Notes: generated by a model not told the origin, from the sequence alone. A stretch of 64,000 bases of DNA from Synaphobranchus kaupii (GCA_029718625.1 CM056381.1:52322157-52386156), one strand, 5' to 3'. Positions 46,423-58,157 are shown, counted from the first letter of the stretch. Program-made: numbers and translations.

Positions 46423-47336
46423 ATGGACCCAGCTGACTCAGTACAGATTCATTACGAACTCGACTGCCAGAACGCTGTCATCAATCAACATCGCCTCCGT
46501 GTGGAAAACATCCAGGAGACTCTGAAGAATCTCACGGACCAAGTGAGTCAGATGGGTTCGATGATGGGCCAGATTCCTTTTCCAGTGTGACATTGTGTTC
46601 CGCATCCAGCCTGCCTCCTACGCCTCAGATGTAGGCAAGATTGTCTTTGTGATGGCCTGTTTGGGAGGGAGTGCTTGGGAGTGGGCTATGGCTCTGTGGG
46701 ACAGCCAGTCACCCATCTGTGACCATTTCGCCTCCTTCATGGCAGAGATGTGTCGGGTTTTCGACCATCCGGTCTGTGGGCGTGATGCAGTCGCCGCCAG
46801 CCCCCTGGGCGATGCAGTCGCCGCCAGCCACCTGGGCGATGCAGTCGTCGCCGGCCTCCAGGGCGACGCACTTGCCGTCGCCGCCGGCCGGCCTCCAGGG
46901 CAACGCAGTCGCCGTCGCCGCCGGCCGGCCTCCAGGGCAACGCAGTCGCCGCCGCCGGCCTCCAGGGCGATGCAGTCGCCGCCAGCCGGTCCCCAGGGCG
47001 ATGCAGCCGTCGCCGCCGCCAGTCCCCAGGGTGATGCAGCCGTCGCCGCCACCGGCCCCCAGGGCGATGCAGCCGTCGGCCAGCCTCCAGGGTGATGCAT
47101 TCGCCATCGCTGCCCCCGGCCGGCCTCCAGGGCGATGCAGCCGTCACCGTCGCCGGCCCCCAGGGCGATGCAGCCGTCGCCGTCGCCGGCCCCCAGGGCG
47201 ATGCAGCCGTCGCCGGTCCCCAGGACGATGCCGTCACCGGCCTCCAGGGTGATGCAGTCACCGTCGCCGGCCTCCAGGGTGATGCAGTCACCGTCGCCGG
47301 CCTCCAGGACGATGCCGTCACCGGCCTCCAGGGTGA
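46423..47336 (+). pseudogene. Gypsy-like gag running into a minisatellite
   Basis: The start is ATG at 46423 (MDPADSVQIHYELDCQNA), with a coiled-coil-like segment up to a TGA at 46588-46590. The next frame continues as FRIQPASYASDVGKIVFVMA, WEWAMALWDSQSP and MCRVFDHPV, the core of a Ty3/Gypsy Gag. A frameshift thus separates the halves. From about 46785 the frame reads AVAGLQGDA-type repeats encoded by the minisatellite and stops at 47095. No protease, RT or integrase follows. The LINE at 47337 interrupts the array. Confidence 0.72.
46785..47336. repeat. GC-rich minisatellite, left part
   Basis: Units of about 24-33 bp resemble GGCCTCCAGGGCGATGCAGT followed by CGCC(GTCGCC). Length variants are multiples of three in most places but not all. 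The array resumes at 52404 after the LINE. Open frames occur in all six frames and should not be read as genes. Confidence 0.92.
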
Positions 47337-47582
47337 CTTCCTGTTTCCTGTTTGCTGTTTGAATCTGAACTGAAGGCGTGTTTGCTTCGCTTGCTCAACT
47401 GAACGAACTTAAAAAAAAAAAAATATATATATATATATACAGTATATCTTAAATACTACTGCATTACTTTAGATTTTTCAACGACAATTTCCACGACTTC
47501 TACGTTTTCCCACTTTTGTGACTACCGCTCTAAGTTGATCACATCTAACGACAACTAAGGATAAATACGGTAAGCGCACATT

Positions 47583-48443
47583 ATGGCTTCCACTGCAAGT
47601 GTTTCCTGCGGGGTGTGTTTCATGTTTAGCCTTAGTTCTGTTGCTAATTTTACCAGTAATGGTATATGTGCAAAGTGTCAGCTTAACTCAGAATTAGCAC
47701 GGAAAATAGCTGAGCTAGAGGCCCGCATCCGGACGTTATATCAGATCCAGGAGAGTGAGAGTTTGATAGATTCCCTCTTACCTGAGCCGGATGCCAGTTT
47801 AGATGCTAGTATTTCTCCCCCGTCAGAGTCCTCACTGCGGGACGATTTTATCACGGTGCAAAAGAAACATAGCTGTCGGCTTAGAGCCGCCGAGCATCAC
47901 CCTACTCGCGTTTCAAACCGATATTCCCCACTCAGTAACACACCCACTGAGAAAGCCCTGATTATAGGGGATAGTATTCTGAGAAACGTGAGATTAGCGA
48001 CACCAGCGACCATAGTGCAGTGTATGCCTGGTGCCAGAGCTACCGATGTTGAGGCTAGTCTGAGAGTGCTGGCTAAAAGTAAATGTAAATACTCTAAAAT
48101 TGTTATTCACGTCGGCACAAATGACGTCCGATTGAGGCAATCGGAGGTCATCAAAAATAACTTTGTTTCGGTGTGTGCGATGGCTAAAAAGATGTGTCGG
48201 GAAGTAATATGCTCTGGTCCGCTCCCAGTTCGTAGGAGCGACGAGGTCTACAGTAGACTCACGTCGCTAAATCGCTGGCTGTCTGAGTGGTGCTCATCTA
48301 GTGGCATAGGGTTCGTCAATAATTGGCCTGACTTCTGGAGAATGCCTGGCCTACTGAAGAGAGACGGACTCCACCCGAGCTGGAGAGGTGCTCTTGTCCT
48401 AGCAAATAACTTAGATGCTAGTCTTAGTAAGGCCAGATCCTGA
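47583..48443 (+). CDS. LINE ORF1: SGNH hydrolase-type protein
   Basis: 286 codons from ATG at 47583 to TGA at 48441-48443. The N terminus has two CxxC pairs (C9/C12 and C29/C32), a possible zinc knuckle. A charged helical segment, about residues 33-60, may form a coiled coil. The C-terminal half shows SGNH/GDSL esterase motifs: IIGDSIL with Ser131, HVGTNDV with Gly178 and Asn180, and RDGLHPS with Asp261 and His264. Esterase ORF1 proteins are known in CR1/L2 LINEs. The role in the retrotransposition particle is inferred. No stop or frameshift is present. The start is the first ATG after the 5' UTR. Confidence 0.9.
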   Translation: MASTASVSCGVCFMFSLSSVANFTSNGICAKCQLNSELARKIAELEARIRTLYQIQESESLIDSLLPEPDASLDASISPPSESSLRDDFITVQKKHSCRLRAAEHHPTRVSNRYSPLSNTPTEKALIIGDSILRNVRLATPATIVQCMPGARATDVEASLRVLAKSKCKYSKIVIHVGTNDVRLRQSEVIKNNFVSVCAMAKKMCREVICSGPLPVRRSDEVYSRLTSLNRWLSEWCSSSGIGFVNNWPDFWRMPGLLKRDGLHPSWRGALVLANNLDASLSKARS

Positions 48444-48521
48444 CACCTTATCAGGGCGCCGGCCAGGCAGCAGGCCTCTGATCCTACATCGGAGCCTGTG
48501 CGTTTCCCAACGCGTTTCCCA

Positions 48522-51500
48522 ATGCCCGTGACTCAGACACATGGCCCAACGCCGTTGTCTGCAAGGTGCGTTTCAGAGCTAGAAATTGGCAATAGTACTC
48601 ATCCCCATCCCATATCTGAGCTAGAAATGAGTATTCATTATATTGAGACTGTGTCTGCCCCACGCATATATGCCAAATGTAAAGCAAACCGTGGTGTCAA
48701 CACGGATAATCTTATTACTCTTAAATTAAAACATATTGCTGCTAGCAGCTGCTGTGAATCACTCCTAAAAATTGGACTACTAAATGTTAGATCTCTTGCT
48801 CCTAAAGCACTTCTTGTAAACGAATTGATCACAGATCATAATCTCAAAGTACTATGTCTAACTGAAACTTGGCTAAGACCTGGTGAATATGTCGCACTTA
48901 ATGAAGCGTCTCCTGTAGGTTTTTTAAGTACTCAGGTATCGCGCCAGTCAGGAAGAGGGGGTGGTATTGCAGCGATCTATCAGTCCACCTTAAACTTAAC
49001 CCCTAAGTGTGGACATACGTTCTCATCTTTTGAAGTTCTTTCTATGAACTGTGTACAGCATGACTTAGCTAAAATAAGGGGTAACATGCAGTCCTCTCTC
49101 CTAGTGTCTGTTTACAGACCACCTGGGCCCTATTCGGATTTTCTAATAGAATTCGCTGAGTTTTTGTCTTGCCTTGCTATTTCGGCAGACAAGGTTGTGA
49201 TTGTTGGTGACTTTAACATACATGTGGATAAACCAGGTGATCCCCTAGGAACAGCCTTTGCCTCTATTATTGACTCTGTTGGGTTCAAACAAAATGTCTG
49301 TGGACCCACTCATTACCATAGCCATACCCTAGACTTAGTGTTATCCTATGGTATCAATGTTATTAATCTTACTATTGCACCCCATAACCCTGTATTATCT
49401 GATCATTTCCTTATTACTTTTGAAATCGAGGCAACGACCACTTCTATATCAGAGCCAAGACACTATTACAGCCGGTCGTTAAACTCTGACGTCATTCCAA
49501 AGTTTATAGATATGCTTCCGGAATCATTCCTTTCAAACAAAGGAAATACCACTGAAGTATCGCTGGACGAACTGACTAACCAGTTAAGTTTTACTCTCAG
49601 AAGCACCCTTGATATGGTTGCCCCTCTAAAAAGAAAGTCTTGTCGGAAAAACCGTACTCCCTGGTACAATGACACTACCCGTGCCCTGAAACAGTCCACA
49701 AGAAAACTAGAGCGAAAATGGCGGTCAGCTAAACTAGAAGTATTTCGTCTTGCATGGAAAGATAGCCTCCTCCAGTACAAGCAAGCTCTTGTATCAGCTA
49801 GATCTGCCTTTTTCTCTAAATTAATTGAACAAAACAAATGTAACCCAAAATTCTTGTTTAGCACTGTGGACAACTTGACTAAAAAACCATCATTAGAATT
49901 TTCATCCTACCCCAGCGTTTACAGCAGTAATGATTTCATGAATTATTTCAATCAAAAGATTGAAGCTATTAGAGACCAGATCTCCAAATTGCCTCCTCCT
50001 CTAGGCATCACTCCTCCCTTAATCAATGAACAGCCCAAATCCTGGTTAACACAGGAAGATGTATCAACAGTGGCACTAAACTGTTTTAAGCCAATTGACA
50101 TGGAGGAGCTGTCTAAACTGGTTATGTCCTCAAAACCAACTACCTGCCTACTCGACCCAATCCCTACAAAATTAGTTAAAGAACTTTTCCCCATACTAGG
50201 CCAGCATATGTTAAAAATTATTAACACATCCTTAGTAACAGGATATGTACCAGAGCCACTAAAAATGGCGGTTATTAAGCCATTACTAAAGAAACCAAAC
50301 CTCGAATCTGACAAACTGGAAAACTATAGACCCATTTCAAATCTTCCATTTCTATCAAAAATATTAGAGAAAGCTGTTGCTAAGCAACTTGGTGCATACC
50401 TTAGCTCAAACCATATCCATGAAATGTTCCAGTCAGGATTTAGACCCTACCATAGCACTGAAACGGCACTTGTTAAAGTTATTAACGATTTACTATTATC
50501 AGCCGACCAAAACTCTGTGTCTGTTCTTGTACTTCTTGACCTAAGTGCAGCTTTTGATACAATAGATCACAAAATTCTACTAAACAGACTCCAGGGCTGT
50601 GTTGGACTAAATGGTCAAGCTCTTGCATGGTTCAGATCATACTTATACAATAGGAAGCAGTTTGTTAAAATAAATGAAGTATCATCCAGTTACTCAGTAA
50701 TGAAATATGGTATTCCACAAGGATCAGTGCTAGGCCCAGTACTCTTTTCATTATATATGCTACCCCCTGGTGATATTATTCGGGCACATGGGGTAGATTT
50801 TCACTGCTATGCGGACGATACGCAGATATACATTTCCATGAAACCCGGTGAGGCACTACCACTTTCTCGGTTAGAGGCTTGTATTGCAGATATTAAAGCC
50901 TGGATGCTTTCCAATTTCCTGCTCCTAAACTCAGAAAAGACCGAAATGGTGGTTTTAGGTCCAAAAAAACAAAGGGAGAAACTGGGTACATCTACTTTAA
51001 ATTTCGATGGTTGTTTAATTGTTCCAAACTCAGCTGTGAAAGACCTAGGTGTTACTATAGACCCAGATCTAACCTTTAGCGCGCACATAAAAAACATATC
51101 TAGAGTAGCTTTCTTTCAGTTAAGAAACATAGCTAAAATAAGGCACTTCCTATCAATAGGGGACGCAGAGAAACTGATCCATGCTTTTGTTACGTCTAGG
51201 CTAGATTACTGTAATGCCCTGCTATCTGGCTGCCCTAAATCCTTGCTAAATAATCTCCAGCTTGTACAGAATGCAGCCGCTCGCATTTTAACTAGAACTA
51301 AGAAATATGAGCATATTACCCCAGTACTAGCATCGCTTCATTGGCTACCAATTAAGTTTAGGATAGACTTTAAGATTTTGCTTCTGACCTTTAAAGCCTT
51401 AAATGGACTTGCGCCAGTGTATATATGTAATCTGCTTTTACCATATAAGCCAAAAAGATCACTCCGTTCCCAAGACGCAGGCTACCTAGTAGTCCCAAGA

Positions 51501-51656
51501 ATATCTAAAAACTTGACGGGTGGTAGAGCTTTCTCTTACAGAGCGCCACTACTGTGGAACACCCTACCAAAACTTATAAGGGAATCAGACACTGTCTCAA
51601 TATTTAAGTCTAGATTAAAAACGCACCTCTATGATCAGGCTTATAATGAGCTATAG
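48522..51656 (+). CDS. LINE ORF2: endonuclease-reverse transcriptase
   Basis: The frame is open from just after the ORF1 stop. The first ATG is 48522, the next 48627. Counting from 48498, the AP-like endonuclease shows Asn96 (LLNVRSL), Glu123 (LTETW), Tyr206 (VYRPPG), Asp238/Asn240 (VGDFN), HSHTLDL (275-280) and SDH (301-303). The reverse transcriptase shows [11 protein letters not shown] (611-621), [21 protein letters not shown] with Asp681, [10 protein letters not shown] (738-747) and YADD (771-774). The C-terminal block has [18 protein letters not shown] and LWNTLP, typical of L2/CR1. About 1,045 residues, near the family's normal length. It would nick target DNA and prime reverse transcription. 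All catalytic residues look intact. Confidence 0.95.
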   Translation: MPVTQTHGPTPLSARCVSELEIGNSTHPHPISELEMSIHYIETVSAPRIYAKCKANRGVNTDNLITLKLKHIAASSCCESLLKIGLLNVRSLAPKALLVNELITDHNLKVLCLTETWLRPGEYVALNEASPVGFLSTQVSRQSGRGGGIAAIYQSTLNLTPKCGHTFSSFEVLSMNCVQHDLAKIRGNMQSSLLVSVYRPPGPYSDFLIEFAEFLSCLAISADKVVIVGDFNIHVDKPGDPLGTAFASIIDSVGFKQNVCGPTHYHSHTLDLVLSYGINVINLTIAPHNPVLSDHFLITFEIEATTTSISEPRHYYSRSLNSDVIPKFIDMLPESFLSNKGNTTEVSLDELTNQLSFTLRSTLDMVAPLKRKSCRKNRTPWYNDTTRALKQSTRKLERKWRSAKLEVFRLAWKDSLLQYKQALVSARSAFFSKLIEQNKCNPKFLFSTVDNLTKKPSLEFSSYPSVYSSNDFMNYFNQKIEAIRDQISKLPPPLGITPPLINEQPKSWLTQEDVSTVALNCFKPIDMEELSKLVMSSKPTTCLLDPIPTKLVKELFPILGQHMLKIINTSLVTGYVPEPLKMAVIKPLLKKPNLESDKLENYRPISNLPFLSKILEKAVAKQLGAYLSSNHIHEMFQSGFRPYHSTETALVKVINDLLLSADQNSVSVLVLLDLSAAFDTIDHKILLNRLQGCVGLNGQALAWFRSYLYNRKQFVKINEVSSSYSVMKYGIPQGSVLGPVLFSLYMLPPGDIIRAHGVDFHCYADDTQIYISMKPGEALPLSRLEACIADIKAWMLSNFLLLNSEKTEMVVLGPKKQREKLGTSTLNFDGCLIVPNSAVKDLGVTIDPDLTFSAHIKNISRVAFFQLRNIAKIRHFLSIGDAEKLIHAFVTSRLDYCNALLSGCPKSLLNNLQLVQNAAARILTRTKKYEHITPVLASLHWLPIKFRIDFKILLLTFKALNGLAPVYICNLLLPYKPKRSLRSQDAGYLVVPRISKNLTGGRAFSYRAPLLWNTLPKLIRESDTVSIFKSRLKTHLYDQAYNEL

Positions 51657-52403
51657 TCTGGAGACAGGACCAGAGAAGCATTTAGCCATAGAGTAATGTG
51701 GGGTGGCATCCTTTCCTTACTGTCACCTGTCAACAGCTGTGACCCCATCTTCCTGGGCTGGCTCTTGATAGGTGGGTAGGACTGTTTTCCCTCTCATGAC
51801 TGCATGGTTCCTCAAACTCTGTCTTCATAGCTATGCAGCCATAGATTACTCCTGGCGGGGGCACCTGTCCAACCCCCCCACCCCCCACCCCTCCAGTTGG
51901 TGCTCCTGCTGCTCTATTACACTTCCCCTAACTGTTTTCTCTCTGTCTTTTTTTCACATTCTGCCGGCGGGGCTTATGCCCCGCATCTCGAGAGTTGCTG
52001 TCCGGCTTCCTGTCCGTTGCCGCTTGCCCCTCCCTCCTTACCACCGCTGCCAGCTGCTCCCGCCGCCATCGGCGCCCGGTTCCCCACCATCACTGCCGCC
52101 ACATCTGGACTGTCATCTAGCTGCTGCAAATTGTATTATCATGGACATTGGCTGTTTTGACCATGTTGGTCCTTAAGCCCTAGACCCTGAGCCGACCAGA
52201 GGAGGATGGGTTCCCCCATTGAGTCTGGTTCCTTCCAAGGTTTCTTCCTAGTTACACCAGGGAGTTTTTCCTTGCCACTGTTGCCTTTGGCTTGCTCTTG
52301 TGGGGAGTTTAGGCTGGGTTTTGCTGTTTTGCTGTGAAGTGCATTGTGACAACTTGTTGTGAAATGCGCTATATAAATAAATATTGATTGATTGATTGAT
52401 TGA
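51657..52403 (+). other. LINE 3' UTR and tail
   Basis: It contains a C-rich stretch (51870-51895), the phrase GGTTCCTTCCAAGGTTTCTT and a stem-loop-like GTGAAGTGCATTGTGACAAC region just before GCGCTATATAAATAAA and the TTGATTGA repeats. These 3' features are where L2-type RT recognises its RNA. Overlapping open frames in 51772-52176 are not gene-like. Confidence 0.82.
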
Positions 52404-52735
52404 TGCAGTCACCGTTGCCGGCCTCCAGGGCGATGCCGTCGCCGGCTTCCAGGGCGATGCAGTCGCCGTCGCCGGCTTCCAGGGCGATGCAGTCGCCGTC
52501 GCCGGCCTCCAGGGCGATGCAGTCACCGCCGCCGGTCTCCAGGGCGATGCAGTCACCGCCGCCGGCTTCCAGGGCGATGCAGTCGCCGTCGCCGGCTTCC
52601 AGGGCGATGCAGTCGCCGGCCTCCAGGGCGATGCAGTCACCGCCGCCGGTCTCCAGGGCGATGCAGCCGTCGTTGCTGGCCTCCAGGGCGATGCCGTCGC
52701 CGGCTTCCAGGGCTATGCAGCTGTCGCCGCCGTTC
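52404..52735. repeat. GC-rich minisatellite, right part
   Basis: It continues the 46785-47336 array with the unit CAGGGCGATGCAGTCGCCGT plus CGCCGGC(C/T)TC. It keeps an AGLQGDAV-type frame on plus (52396-52720). Confidence 0.92.
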
Positions 52736-53104
52736 CTCGTGAGCGTTCCTGTCTGCGCTGCCGTCCTCCTGAGCGGCCCTGTCTGCACCGCCGTCCTCCT
52801 GAGCGGTCCTGTCTGCGCGCTGTCCTCCTGAGCGGTCCTGTCTGCGCCGCTGTCCTCCTGAGCGGTCCTGTCTGCGCCGCTGTCCTCCTGAGCGGTCCTG
52901 TCTGCGCGCTGTCCTCCTGAGCGGCCCTGTCTGCGCGCTGTCCTCCTGAGCGGTCCTGTCTGCGCGCTGTCCTCCTGAGCGGTCCTGTCTGCGCCGCTGT
53001 CCTCCTGAGCGGTCCTGTCTGAGCCGCTGTCCTCCTGAGCGGTCCTGTCTGTGCCGCCGTCCTCCTGAGCGGTCCTGCCTGCGCCGCCGTCCTCCTGAGT
53101 GGTC
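52736..53104. repeat. Second minisatellite (29/30-bp unit, ~12 copies)
   Basis: The unit is GTCCTCCTGAGCGGTCCTGT followed by CTGCGCCGCT. Some units have CTGCGCGCT and are one base shorter, which changes frame. On the minus strand it translates as TGPLRRTAAQ repeats. It follows the first array with no spacer. Confidence 0.9.
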
Positions 53105-55463
53105 CAACCCTCTCTTGTTTTCTCTTTGGAGCTAATGTGTGCTTCATAAAACTTTCACTGTAAAAAAAAACTTAAAACACGCAATATTATAATAATCTTC
53201 AATATACTGAAACAATATTCCTTTGTATCGCACCTAATTGCATAAAATGTGCCAATTTTGTTGCCTTTCAACCCCTTATCAGAAAACTGGCATGAAGATA
53301 TTCCGGTACATTCCAAGATTTACAAACTGTATATCGGTGGTAATGCATGTTATATAAAGTAAGAACAATTTTACAAGCATGCTCACAGTAACAGACTGTT
53401 CCAGTCAAGACTGATGGCGCCAGCACTTCACTTTGGTAAGTCAGAGCACTGGCATGTGGAGCACATTTCTCAAACAGTCAGGCTCATCACACATTCTGTC
53501 AACTTGTATTTCAAAGCCCAGAATACTGAAAGTATGAGGACTATATACCACTCTACAAACTTACCCTTTTCCAAATACCTGGGTATGATTATCACACTGA
53601 TAGAGCTGTGTGCCATTCATGACAAAAACAACTTCTATTTGTGAAAAAGAGTTATGGTGTTGGGAATAAACTAAGAACTTAGCTCAGTAGACACAATCAG
53701 GCTTCACTTCAGTGCTTTATTCAAGTGCAAAGGGAGACATGCACTTGATACAGAATTTGTCTGAGGAGATAATCTCTCCAACCACATTTTATACCATTCT
53801 CAGTTCTGCAACATAGTTGTAATTCATCATCTCTCCTTACCACTCCTTTGGGAGGGAAGTACTCTACGCCCCTTCCTAGAGTCTATGATTCTTACAATGG
53901 AGATGATTAGGTCTCATCCTTGGCAAATCATGACTATAGATGAGACAGAGACACATAGTTCTATCTTGGCAATTCCAAATTCGCTGCCTAGCAAAGTAGC
54001 TATGACCTCAGTCTGTACCAACACATAGACAACCAGGTTTACCCCAAACATTTGCTGAAACCAAATTTAGGATAAACACAAATAACTTGTAAGAATAAAG
54101 TAGAAAAAAAAAACTGGTGAAATAGCAAAATAAATAATAATAATAAATAATAATTCCTTTTGATTGTATTTTTATTTATACAAAAGGACAAATCACTATA
54201 AAAATTCAAAGCATAAATTGCCCCTCAATAGTCATAATGACAGTCTTTAGAGACAGACACATTGTCCTATTTTTTGGCAAGAAACTTCTCTAAGAATGGT
54301 GGTGTGCCCCAGAATGGTGGTGTGCCTCTATTGTTTCATTATGGGAAACACTGAACAAGCCACTGCCTGCAAGTTAACTAACTAGCTAGCAAGCAAGGTA
54401 ACACTAATTGAATAAAGCAACTTACGTTTGCTTGCTACATAAATGCACTGTAACATTACCAAATTAAATTTTATATTGCCAAGTAGGAATTGACAAAATG
54501 GTGGCAGAAAGCTTCTCAGAGGATAATTTTATATAAGCATGCCATTTGACTAAGATGCAAGTTACATGAGTCTCACAAACACAAATGGATCACTTTCTGC
54601 TCACTTGATGTTTTCCGTTGAATAAGCCATACTGAACAAGTTTACTTATCAAATTCCCTGATAATTGCAAATTAAACTTAATTCAATTGTGTTTAATGTC
54701 TATTGTAGTACTTTAAGTAAACTCTACTCAATCTATTTAATAAGATTGCCAATTATGTTTTACATTGTGGGAGTGGATGGACCATTAACTCAGTGATCAG
54801 CCTGTATTTAAAATGGAATAATATTTTTGTGAGGCAGTTTGTATTATTGACAAATATGTCTCTGTGTTTATCAACACAGTCCAGGTTGAAACGTACAACA
54901 TTAACTCTCCTTCAGGGATATGAAACTTAAGTTGTTTGGTACAATTTAAACATAGCTTAGTCTGCATCCCAAATTCCAGAATGGGAAAGCTATCACTTAG
55001 CTCTGTGTTGAAGTGCTGCCAGACACTTCATATCAGTGCACAAACCCACCACACCAGATGCAACAGCTCAAGCCATCTGGTCCCTCTTTGTGTTCATTGT
55101 CACTCAGTTTCCCGCAGAGGGTTCATGCTAACTGCCACGAGGTACTGAAAACTGAGTTGTACACTGTGCACATACCCATTCTGAATTCCAATATACCAAT
55201 TATAGGTACTATGTAGAGCAAAATGACATTAATATGAAGGTTTGTCTGTGTGGCAACTGGTTGACTACGTTGTTTTAGTGGTTGGTAGTGGGGCAGGTGT
55301 ATTGTACCAGGGGGCTTTGTGGTACATCTGCTGTTGCCACTCTCTGCAGCCAGATGCATTTGACTCAGATGAGTTATTTTTTAGTTATTGTAGACCCAAC
55401 TGGTAAGTCTTTAAAGCAGATGTTCTCTCCCTCTTTCTGAGGTCTCCACTGATACGTTAATTA
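53105..55463. other. Unassigned spacer with a possible LTR fragment
   Basis: 53660-53740 starts TGTTGGGAATAAACTAAG and contains GTGCTTTATTCAAG, which on the minus strand resembles an LTR end (AATAAA, then TTATTCCCAACA). The other end is not identifiable. The remainder is AT-rich and unassigned. Confidence 0.35.
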
Positions 55464-55465
55464 TA

Positions 55466-55849
55466 CAGTAAACTCCTGCCTAAGCAACCTCAGTGAGACC
55501 AAAGGGAGGCAGATTATCCCGAAAGGCTGGGATAAAACGGTAAAAATAAAACTAAATATGGCAGCTGATGCAATTTCAAAATTTGAGTCAAATTCATTCA
55601 GTTTTATTCCAATTTTTTCTTGCTATCACAGCATGGTGAACGTAATCATTTGCATTTGGCGGGGGAGATCCGGTAGCCCTTCCAAGAGTGCATGTATTGA
55701 CGTATTGTTAACGTACTCTACTTAAGTAAAAAAACAAATGCACTTTGTCGGTTCATTCTTCATTAAAAAATTACATTAACATTTAAATCAGGCCATTGGA
55801 TAATGCGGTAGGTAGTTTATGAGGGAGGCAGTTATGCAGGAGTTTACTG
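55466..55849. mobile_element. 384-bp Tc1/mariner-type MITE
   Basis: The inverted ends CAGTAAACTCCTGCCTAAGC and TTATGCAGGAGTTTACTG are flanked by TA (55464-55465, 55850-55851). No coding capacity. Confidence 0.82.
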
Positions 55850-55851
55850 TA

Positions 55852-57220
55852 ATAGAAATCACCCACTAATAAGGAATATCTTTCTCTCCAGTGTTCAGGT
55901 TCATCTCAGTGGTTTGAACTGTTTTTTTCAGTAAGTGGGTGACTAGTGAGTTTAAGTGAGTATATTATATGTGAAGTCTATATGGAAAATAATATTACAA
56001 CCATAGTTGACTAGTTTCACAGACAAGATGCTATTGTAAAACTGCTATTGTAAAACTAGACAGTAAAACACATGCAGAGCAGATTCAGAAGAAGTTTGAC
56101 TAAATAAATTACCTGTTGATGTCGTGGGGTTTTAGTACCATCATCTGATTAGCTGCTTTTCCTCCCTTCAATACTAGTGTGTTAATCCCAAAGCAAACTA
56201 ACCATGTCAGTCTGATATAGTTGTCTGGGAGGTGTAATCATAACGTGCACATTTTGAGCACTTCAGACAAGCCTTCTCAGGCAATTGATGCCAAGACTGA
56301 ATCATAGGATGAAGAGAAACAGAGTGTGTATTAATTTAGTTTGTGTATTTCAATGTAAACTACATCTGAACAAAAACATCTCCGACATAAAAAAAGCCAA
56401 GTTACTCACACATAGCCTACAGAGCGCTGTCTATAAGTCCTTAATTCCAACTTGCAAAAACTAGACCTGCCTTTAAAAGTATTGATATCAAAATGTGGCC
56501 AAGTTACAACTAACAATATTGCCTATCGTAGCTCACACTAAATAAACTAGCTCTATTCCAAAGCAATGCTATCCAAACTTTCCTAAATTATTTAATGCAA
56601 CTTGGCCCTGTGTTTCTTCATCTTACCATATGATGAGATTGTGCCTCATACATATGATTTCAATTAATGTTTTTAACAGTTGATGAATAATTACAATCCA
56701 GAAAGGATATGGTTATACTTTGTTGGCAAGTTTACTTTACAAAATGTACAGGTTTTAAAATGTTAACTGCTGCTACAGATTTCTTTACTATTCACAAGCA
56801 GACATTTATATCAAGAAACATCATGTACAATAGAGAAAGGGGGGATGAATAAATAAATGCAGATAAAAACTAGAAAGGTCGCTTGGAGAGCGCATCCCTC
56901 CGCCCATGCTGCATGTTGATGCATGAACCGTAAAATCAGGTATACATTGATAAGCAGTTGGAATTAGTTTTGAAGATTTGTTGGGATTATTGAAGTGCTT
57001 TTACTACTGACTCTGCAGGGGAAGCTCATACCATGGGCAGACAGAGTATGTATGGGTAAATATTTTCCATGTCAAAATTAAATGAAAACTAGTTAAATAT
57101 GACAGGACTGACAGAGGTAATCTTGCATGGTGTTTGATCCATTTGTCCTTCTTTGTAGGCTATCAGAGATCATTTAGTAGGCCTAGAGTATAATAAAATC
57201 TCAATAGAAGATACATTTTG
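55852..57220. other. Unassigned spacer
   Basis: AT-rich unique-looking sequence. No gene or repeat is recognised. Confidence 0.4.
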
Positions 57221-57342
57221 ACAATTAACTGGGGATCAGTTTGAACAGGTGCTACCAGCCTGATCACGTGACCTCACATTCTGTTTCACTCCCATATCAG
57301 TCTGGTAGCACCCGTTCAAACTGATTCCAAGTTAATCACAAC
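57221..57342. repeat. Foldback hairpin with ~45-bp arms
   Basis: Arms at 57221-57265 and 57296-57342 (ATCAGTTTGAACAGGTGCTA against TAGCACCCGTTCAAACTGAT) surround a ~30-bp loop. The pairing is nearly perfect over at least 25 bp. Confidence 0.85.
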
Positions 57343-58119
57343 TGTTTAACTAATATGGGGCAGGGCTAATACGATGATTGTACCCACATGACTAACCCAC
57401 GTTTCATTGCTCAGATTGGTTGTAGGTCTATCCAATTCCGTGCAAAATAATTTTGGTCTGCAATTGTTGATAAGGTCCCTTGGAAATCCAAAATGAATCG
57501 AGTTTCCAGTAGTGATGGGAGGTTCGACTCTTTTTACTAACTCGAGTTTGTGTGAGTCACTCACCAAAGAGAGTCGGGTTTTGGAGTCACTCGAGTCATC
57601 AAGTCAGTCTAACTTCCGGTTTAGCCCTCCTGAATGGGATAAAATTATTTAGTGCGGCTCTTCGAGACTTTCCAAATGTTATCGGAACGAATGGATCAAA
57701 TTCTGATTGTGAAACGAGTTATTTCGCGGGGGTTGTGACGCTCAAAAAAAAATGTATCCACCATTTTACAGCCGCTCCTTTTCCCATGATTGTGTGCAAG
57801 AAAACTGCTTTCGGACCTGGAAGTTGTAATTACACGGTTTGACCACTAAATCTAATTGGTTTCAAAGCCCGGCGCTGTTCTGGGGGCTTGCTCAGTACTC
57901 TCACTCACGAGTTAGCGAATCAGTGAATGCGAGTCAGAGCTGCCAAACTCGAGTTGACAGCCACAGTCACTCACCCGCACCCGCTGAACCAATGAGTGCA
58001 AATATGAAGGCCTAATATTGCAAATTTAAAATAAAATAAAATAAAATAATACAATAACTACTACTAGGCTACAGATGCACTATTGCAAAATTCTAATAAA
58101 ACACTAAAACAGGTTTAAG

Positions 58120-58157
<38 letters not shown>

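Larger units (their letters stand above)
47337..52403 (+). mobile_element. Full-length L2/CR1-type LINE with two open ORFs
   Basis: The LINE lies inside the minisatellite. The array stops after CCTCCAGGGTGA (47336) and resumes TGCAGTCACCG (52404), so the boundaries are clear to within a few bases and any target duplication is at most about 3 bp. Order: 5' UTR of ~245 bp with an A-run and TA-run (47410-47445), ORF1, ORF2, 3' UTR of ~745 bp with GAGTCTGGTTCCTTCCAAGG and GCGCTATATAAATAAATATT, then a TTGATTGA tail. The repeat tail and the two-ORF layout fit L2/CR1. No damage is seen in either ORF. Confidence 0.92.

Noticed and set aside
46618..47321. Long open frames on both strands across the GC-rich minisatellite
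   Set aside because: All six frames are open because the unit is GC-rich and mostly a multiple of three. The translations are simple repeats, and only the plus frame joined to the Gag core has any support.
48498..48521. ORF2 start at 48498
   Set aside because: That codon is GTG. The first ATG of the frame is 48522, so the CDS is placed there.
52369..53147. Repetitive basic proteins (TGPLRRTAAQ repeats) on the minus strand
   Set aside because: They are explained by the 29/30-bp tandem unit. There is no start context, conserved non-repeat part or domain.
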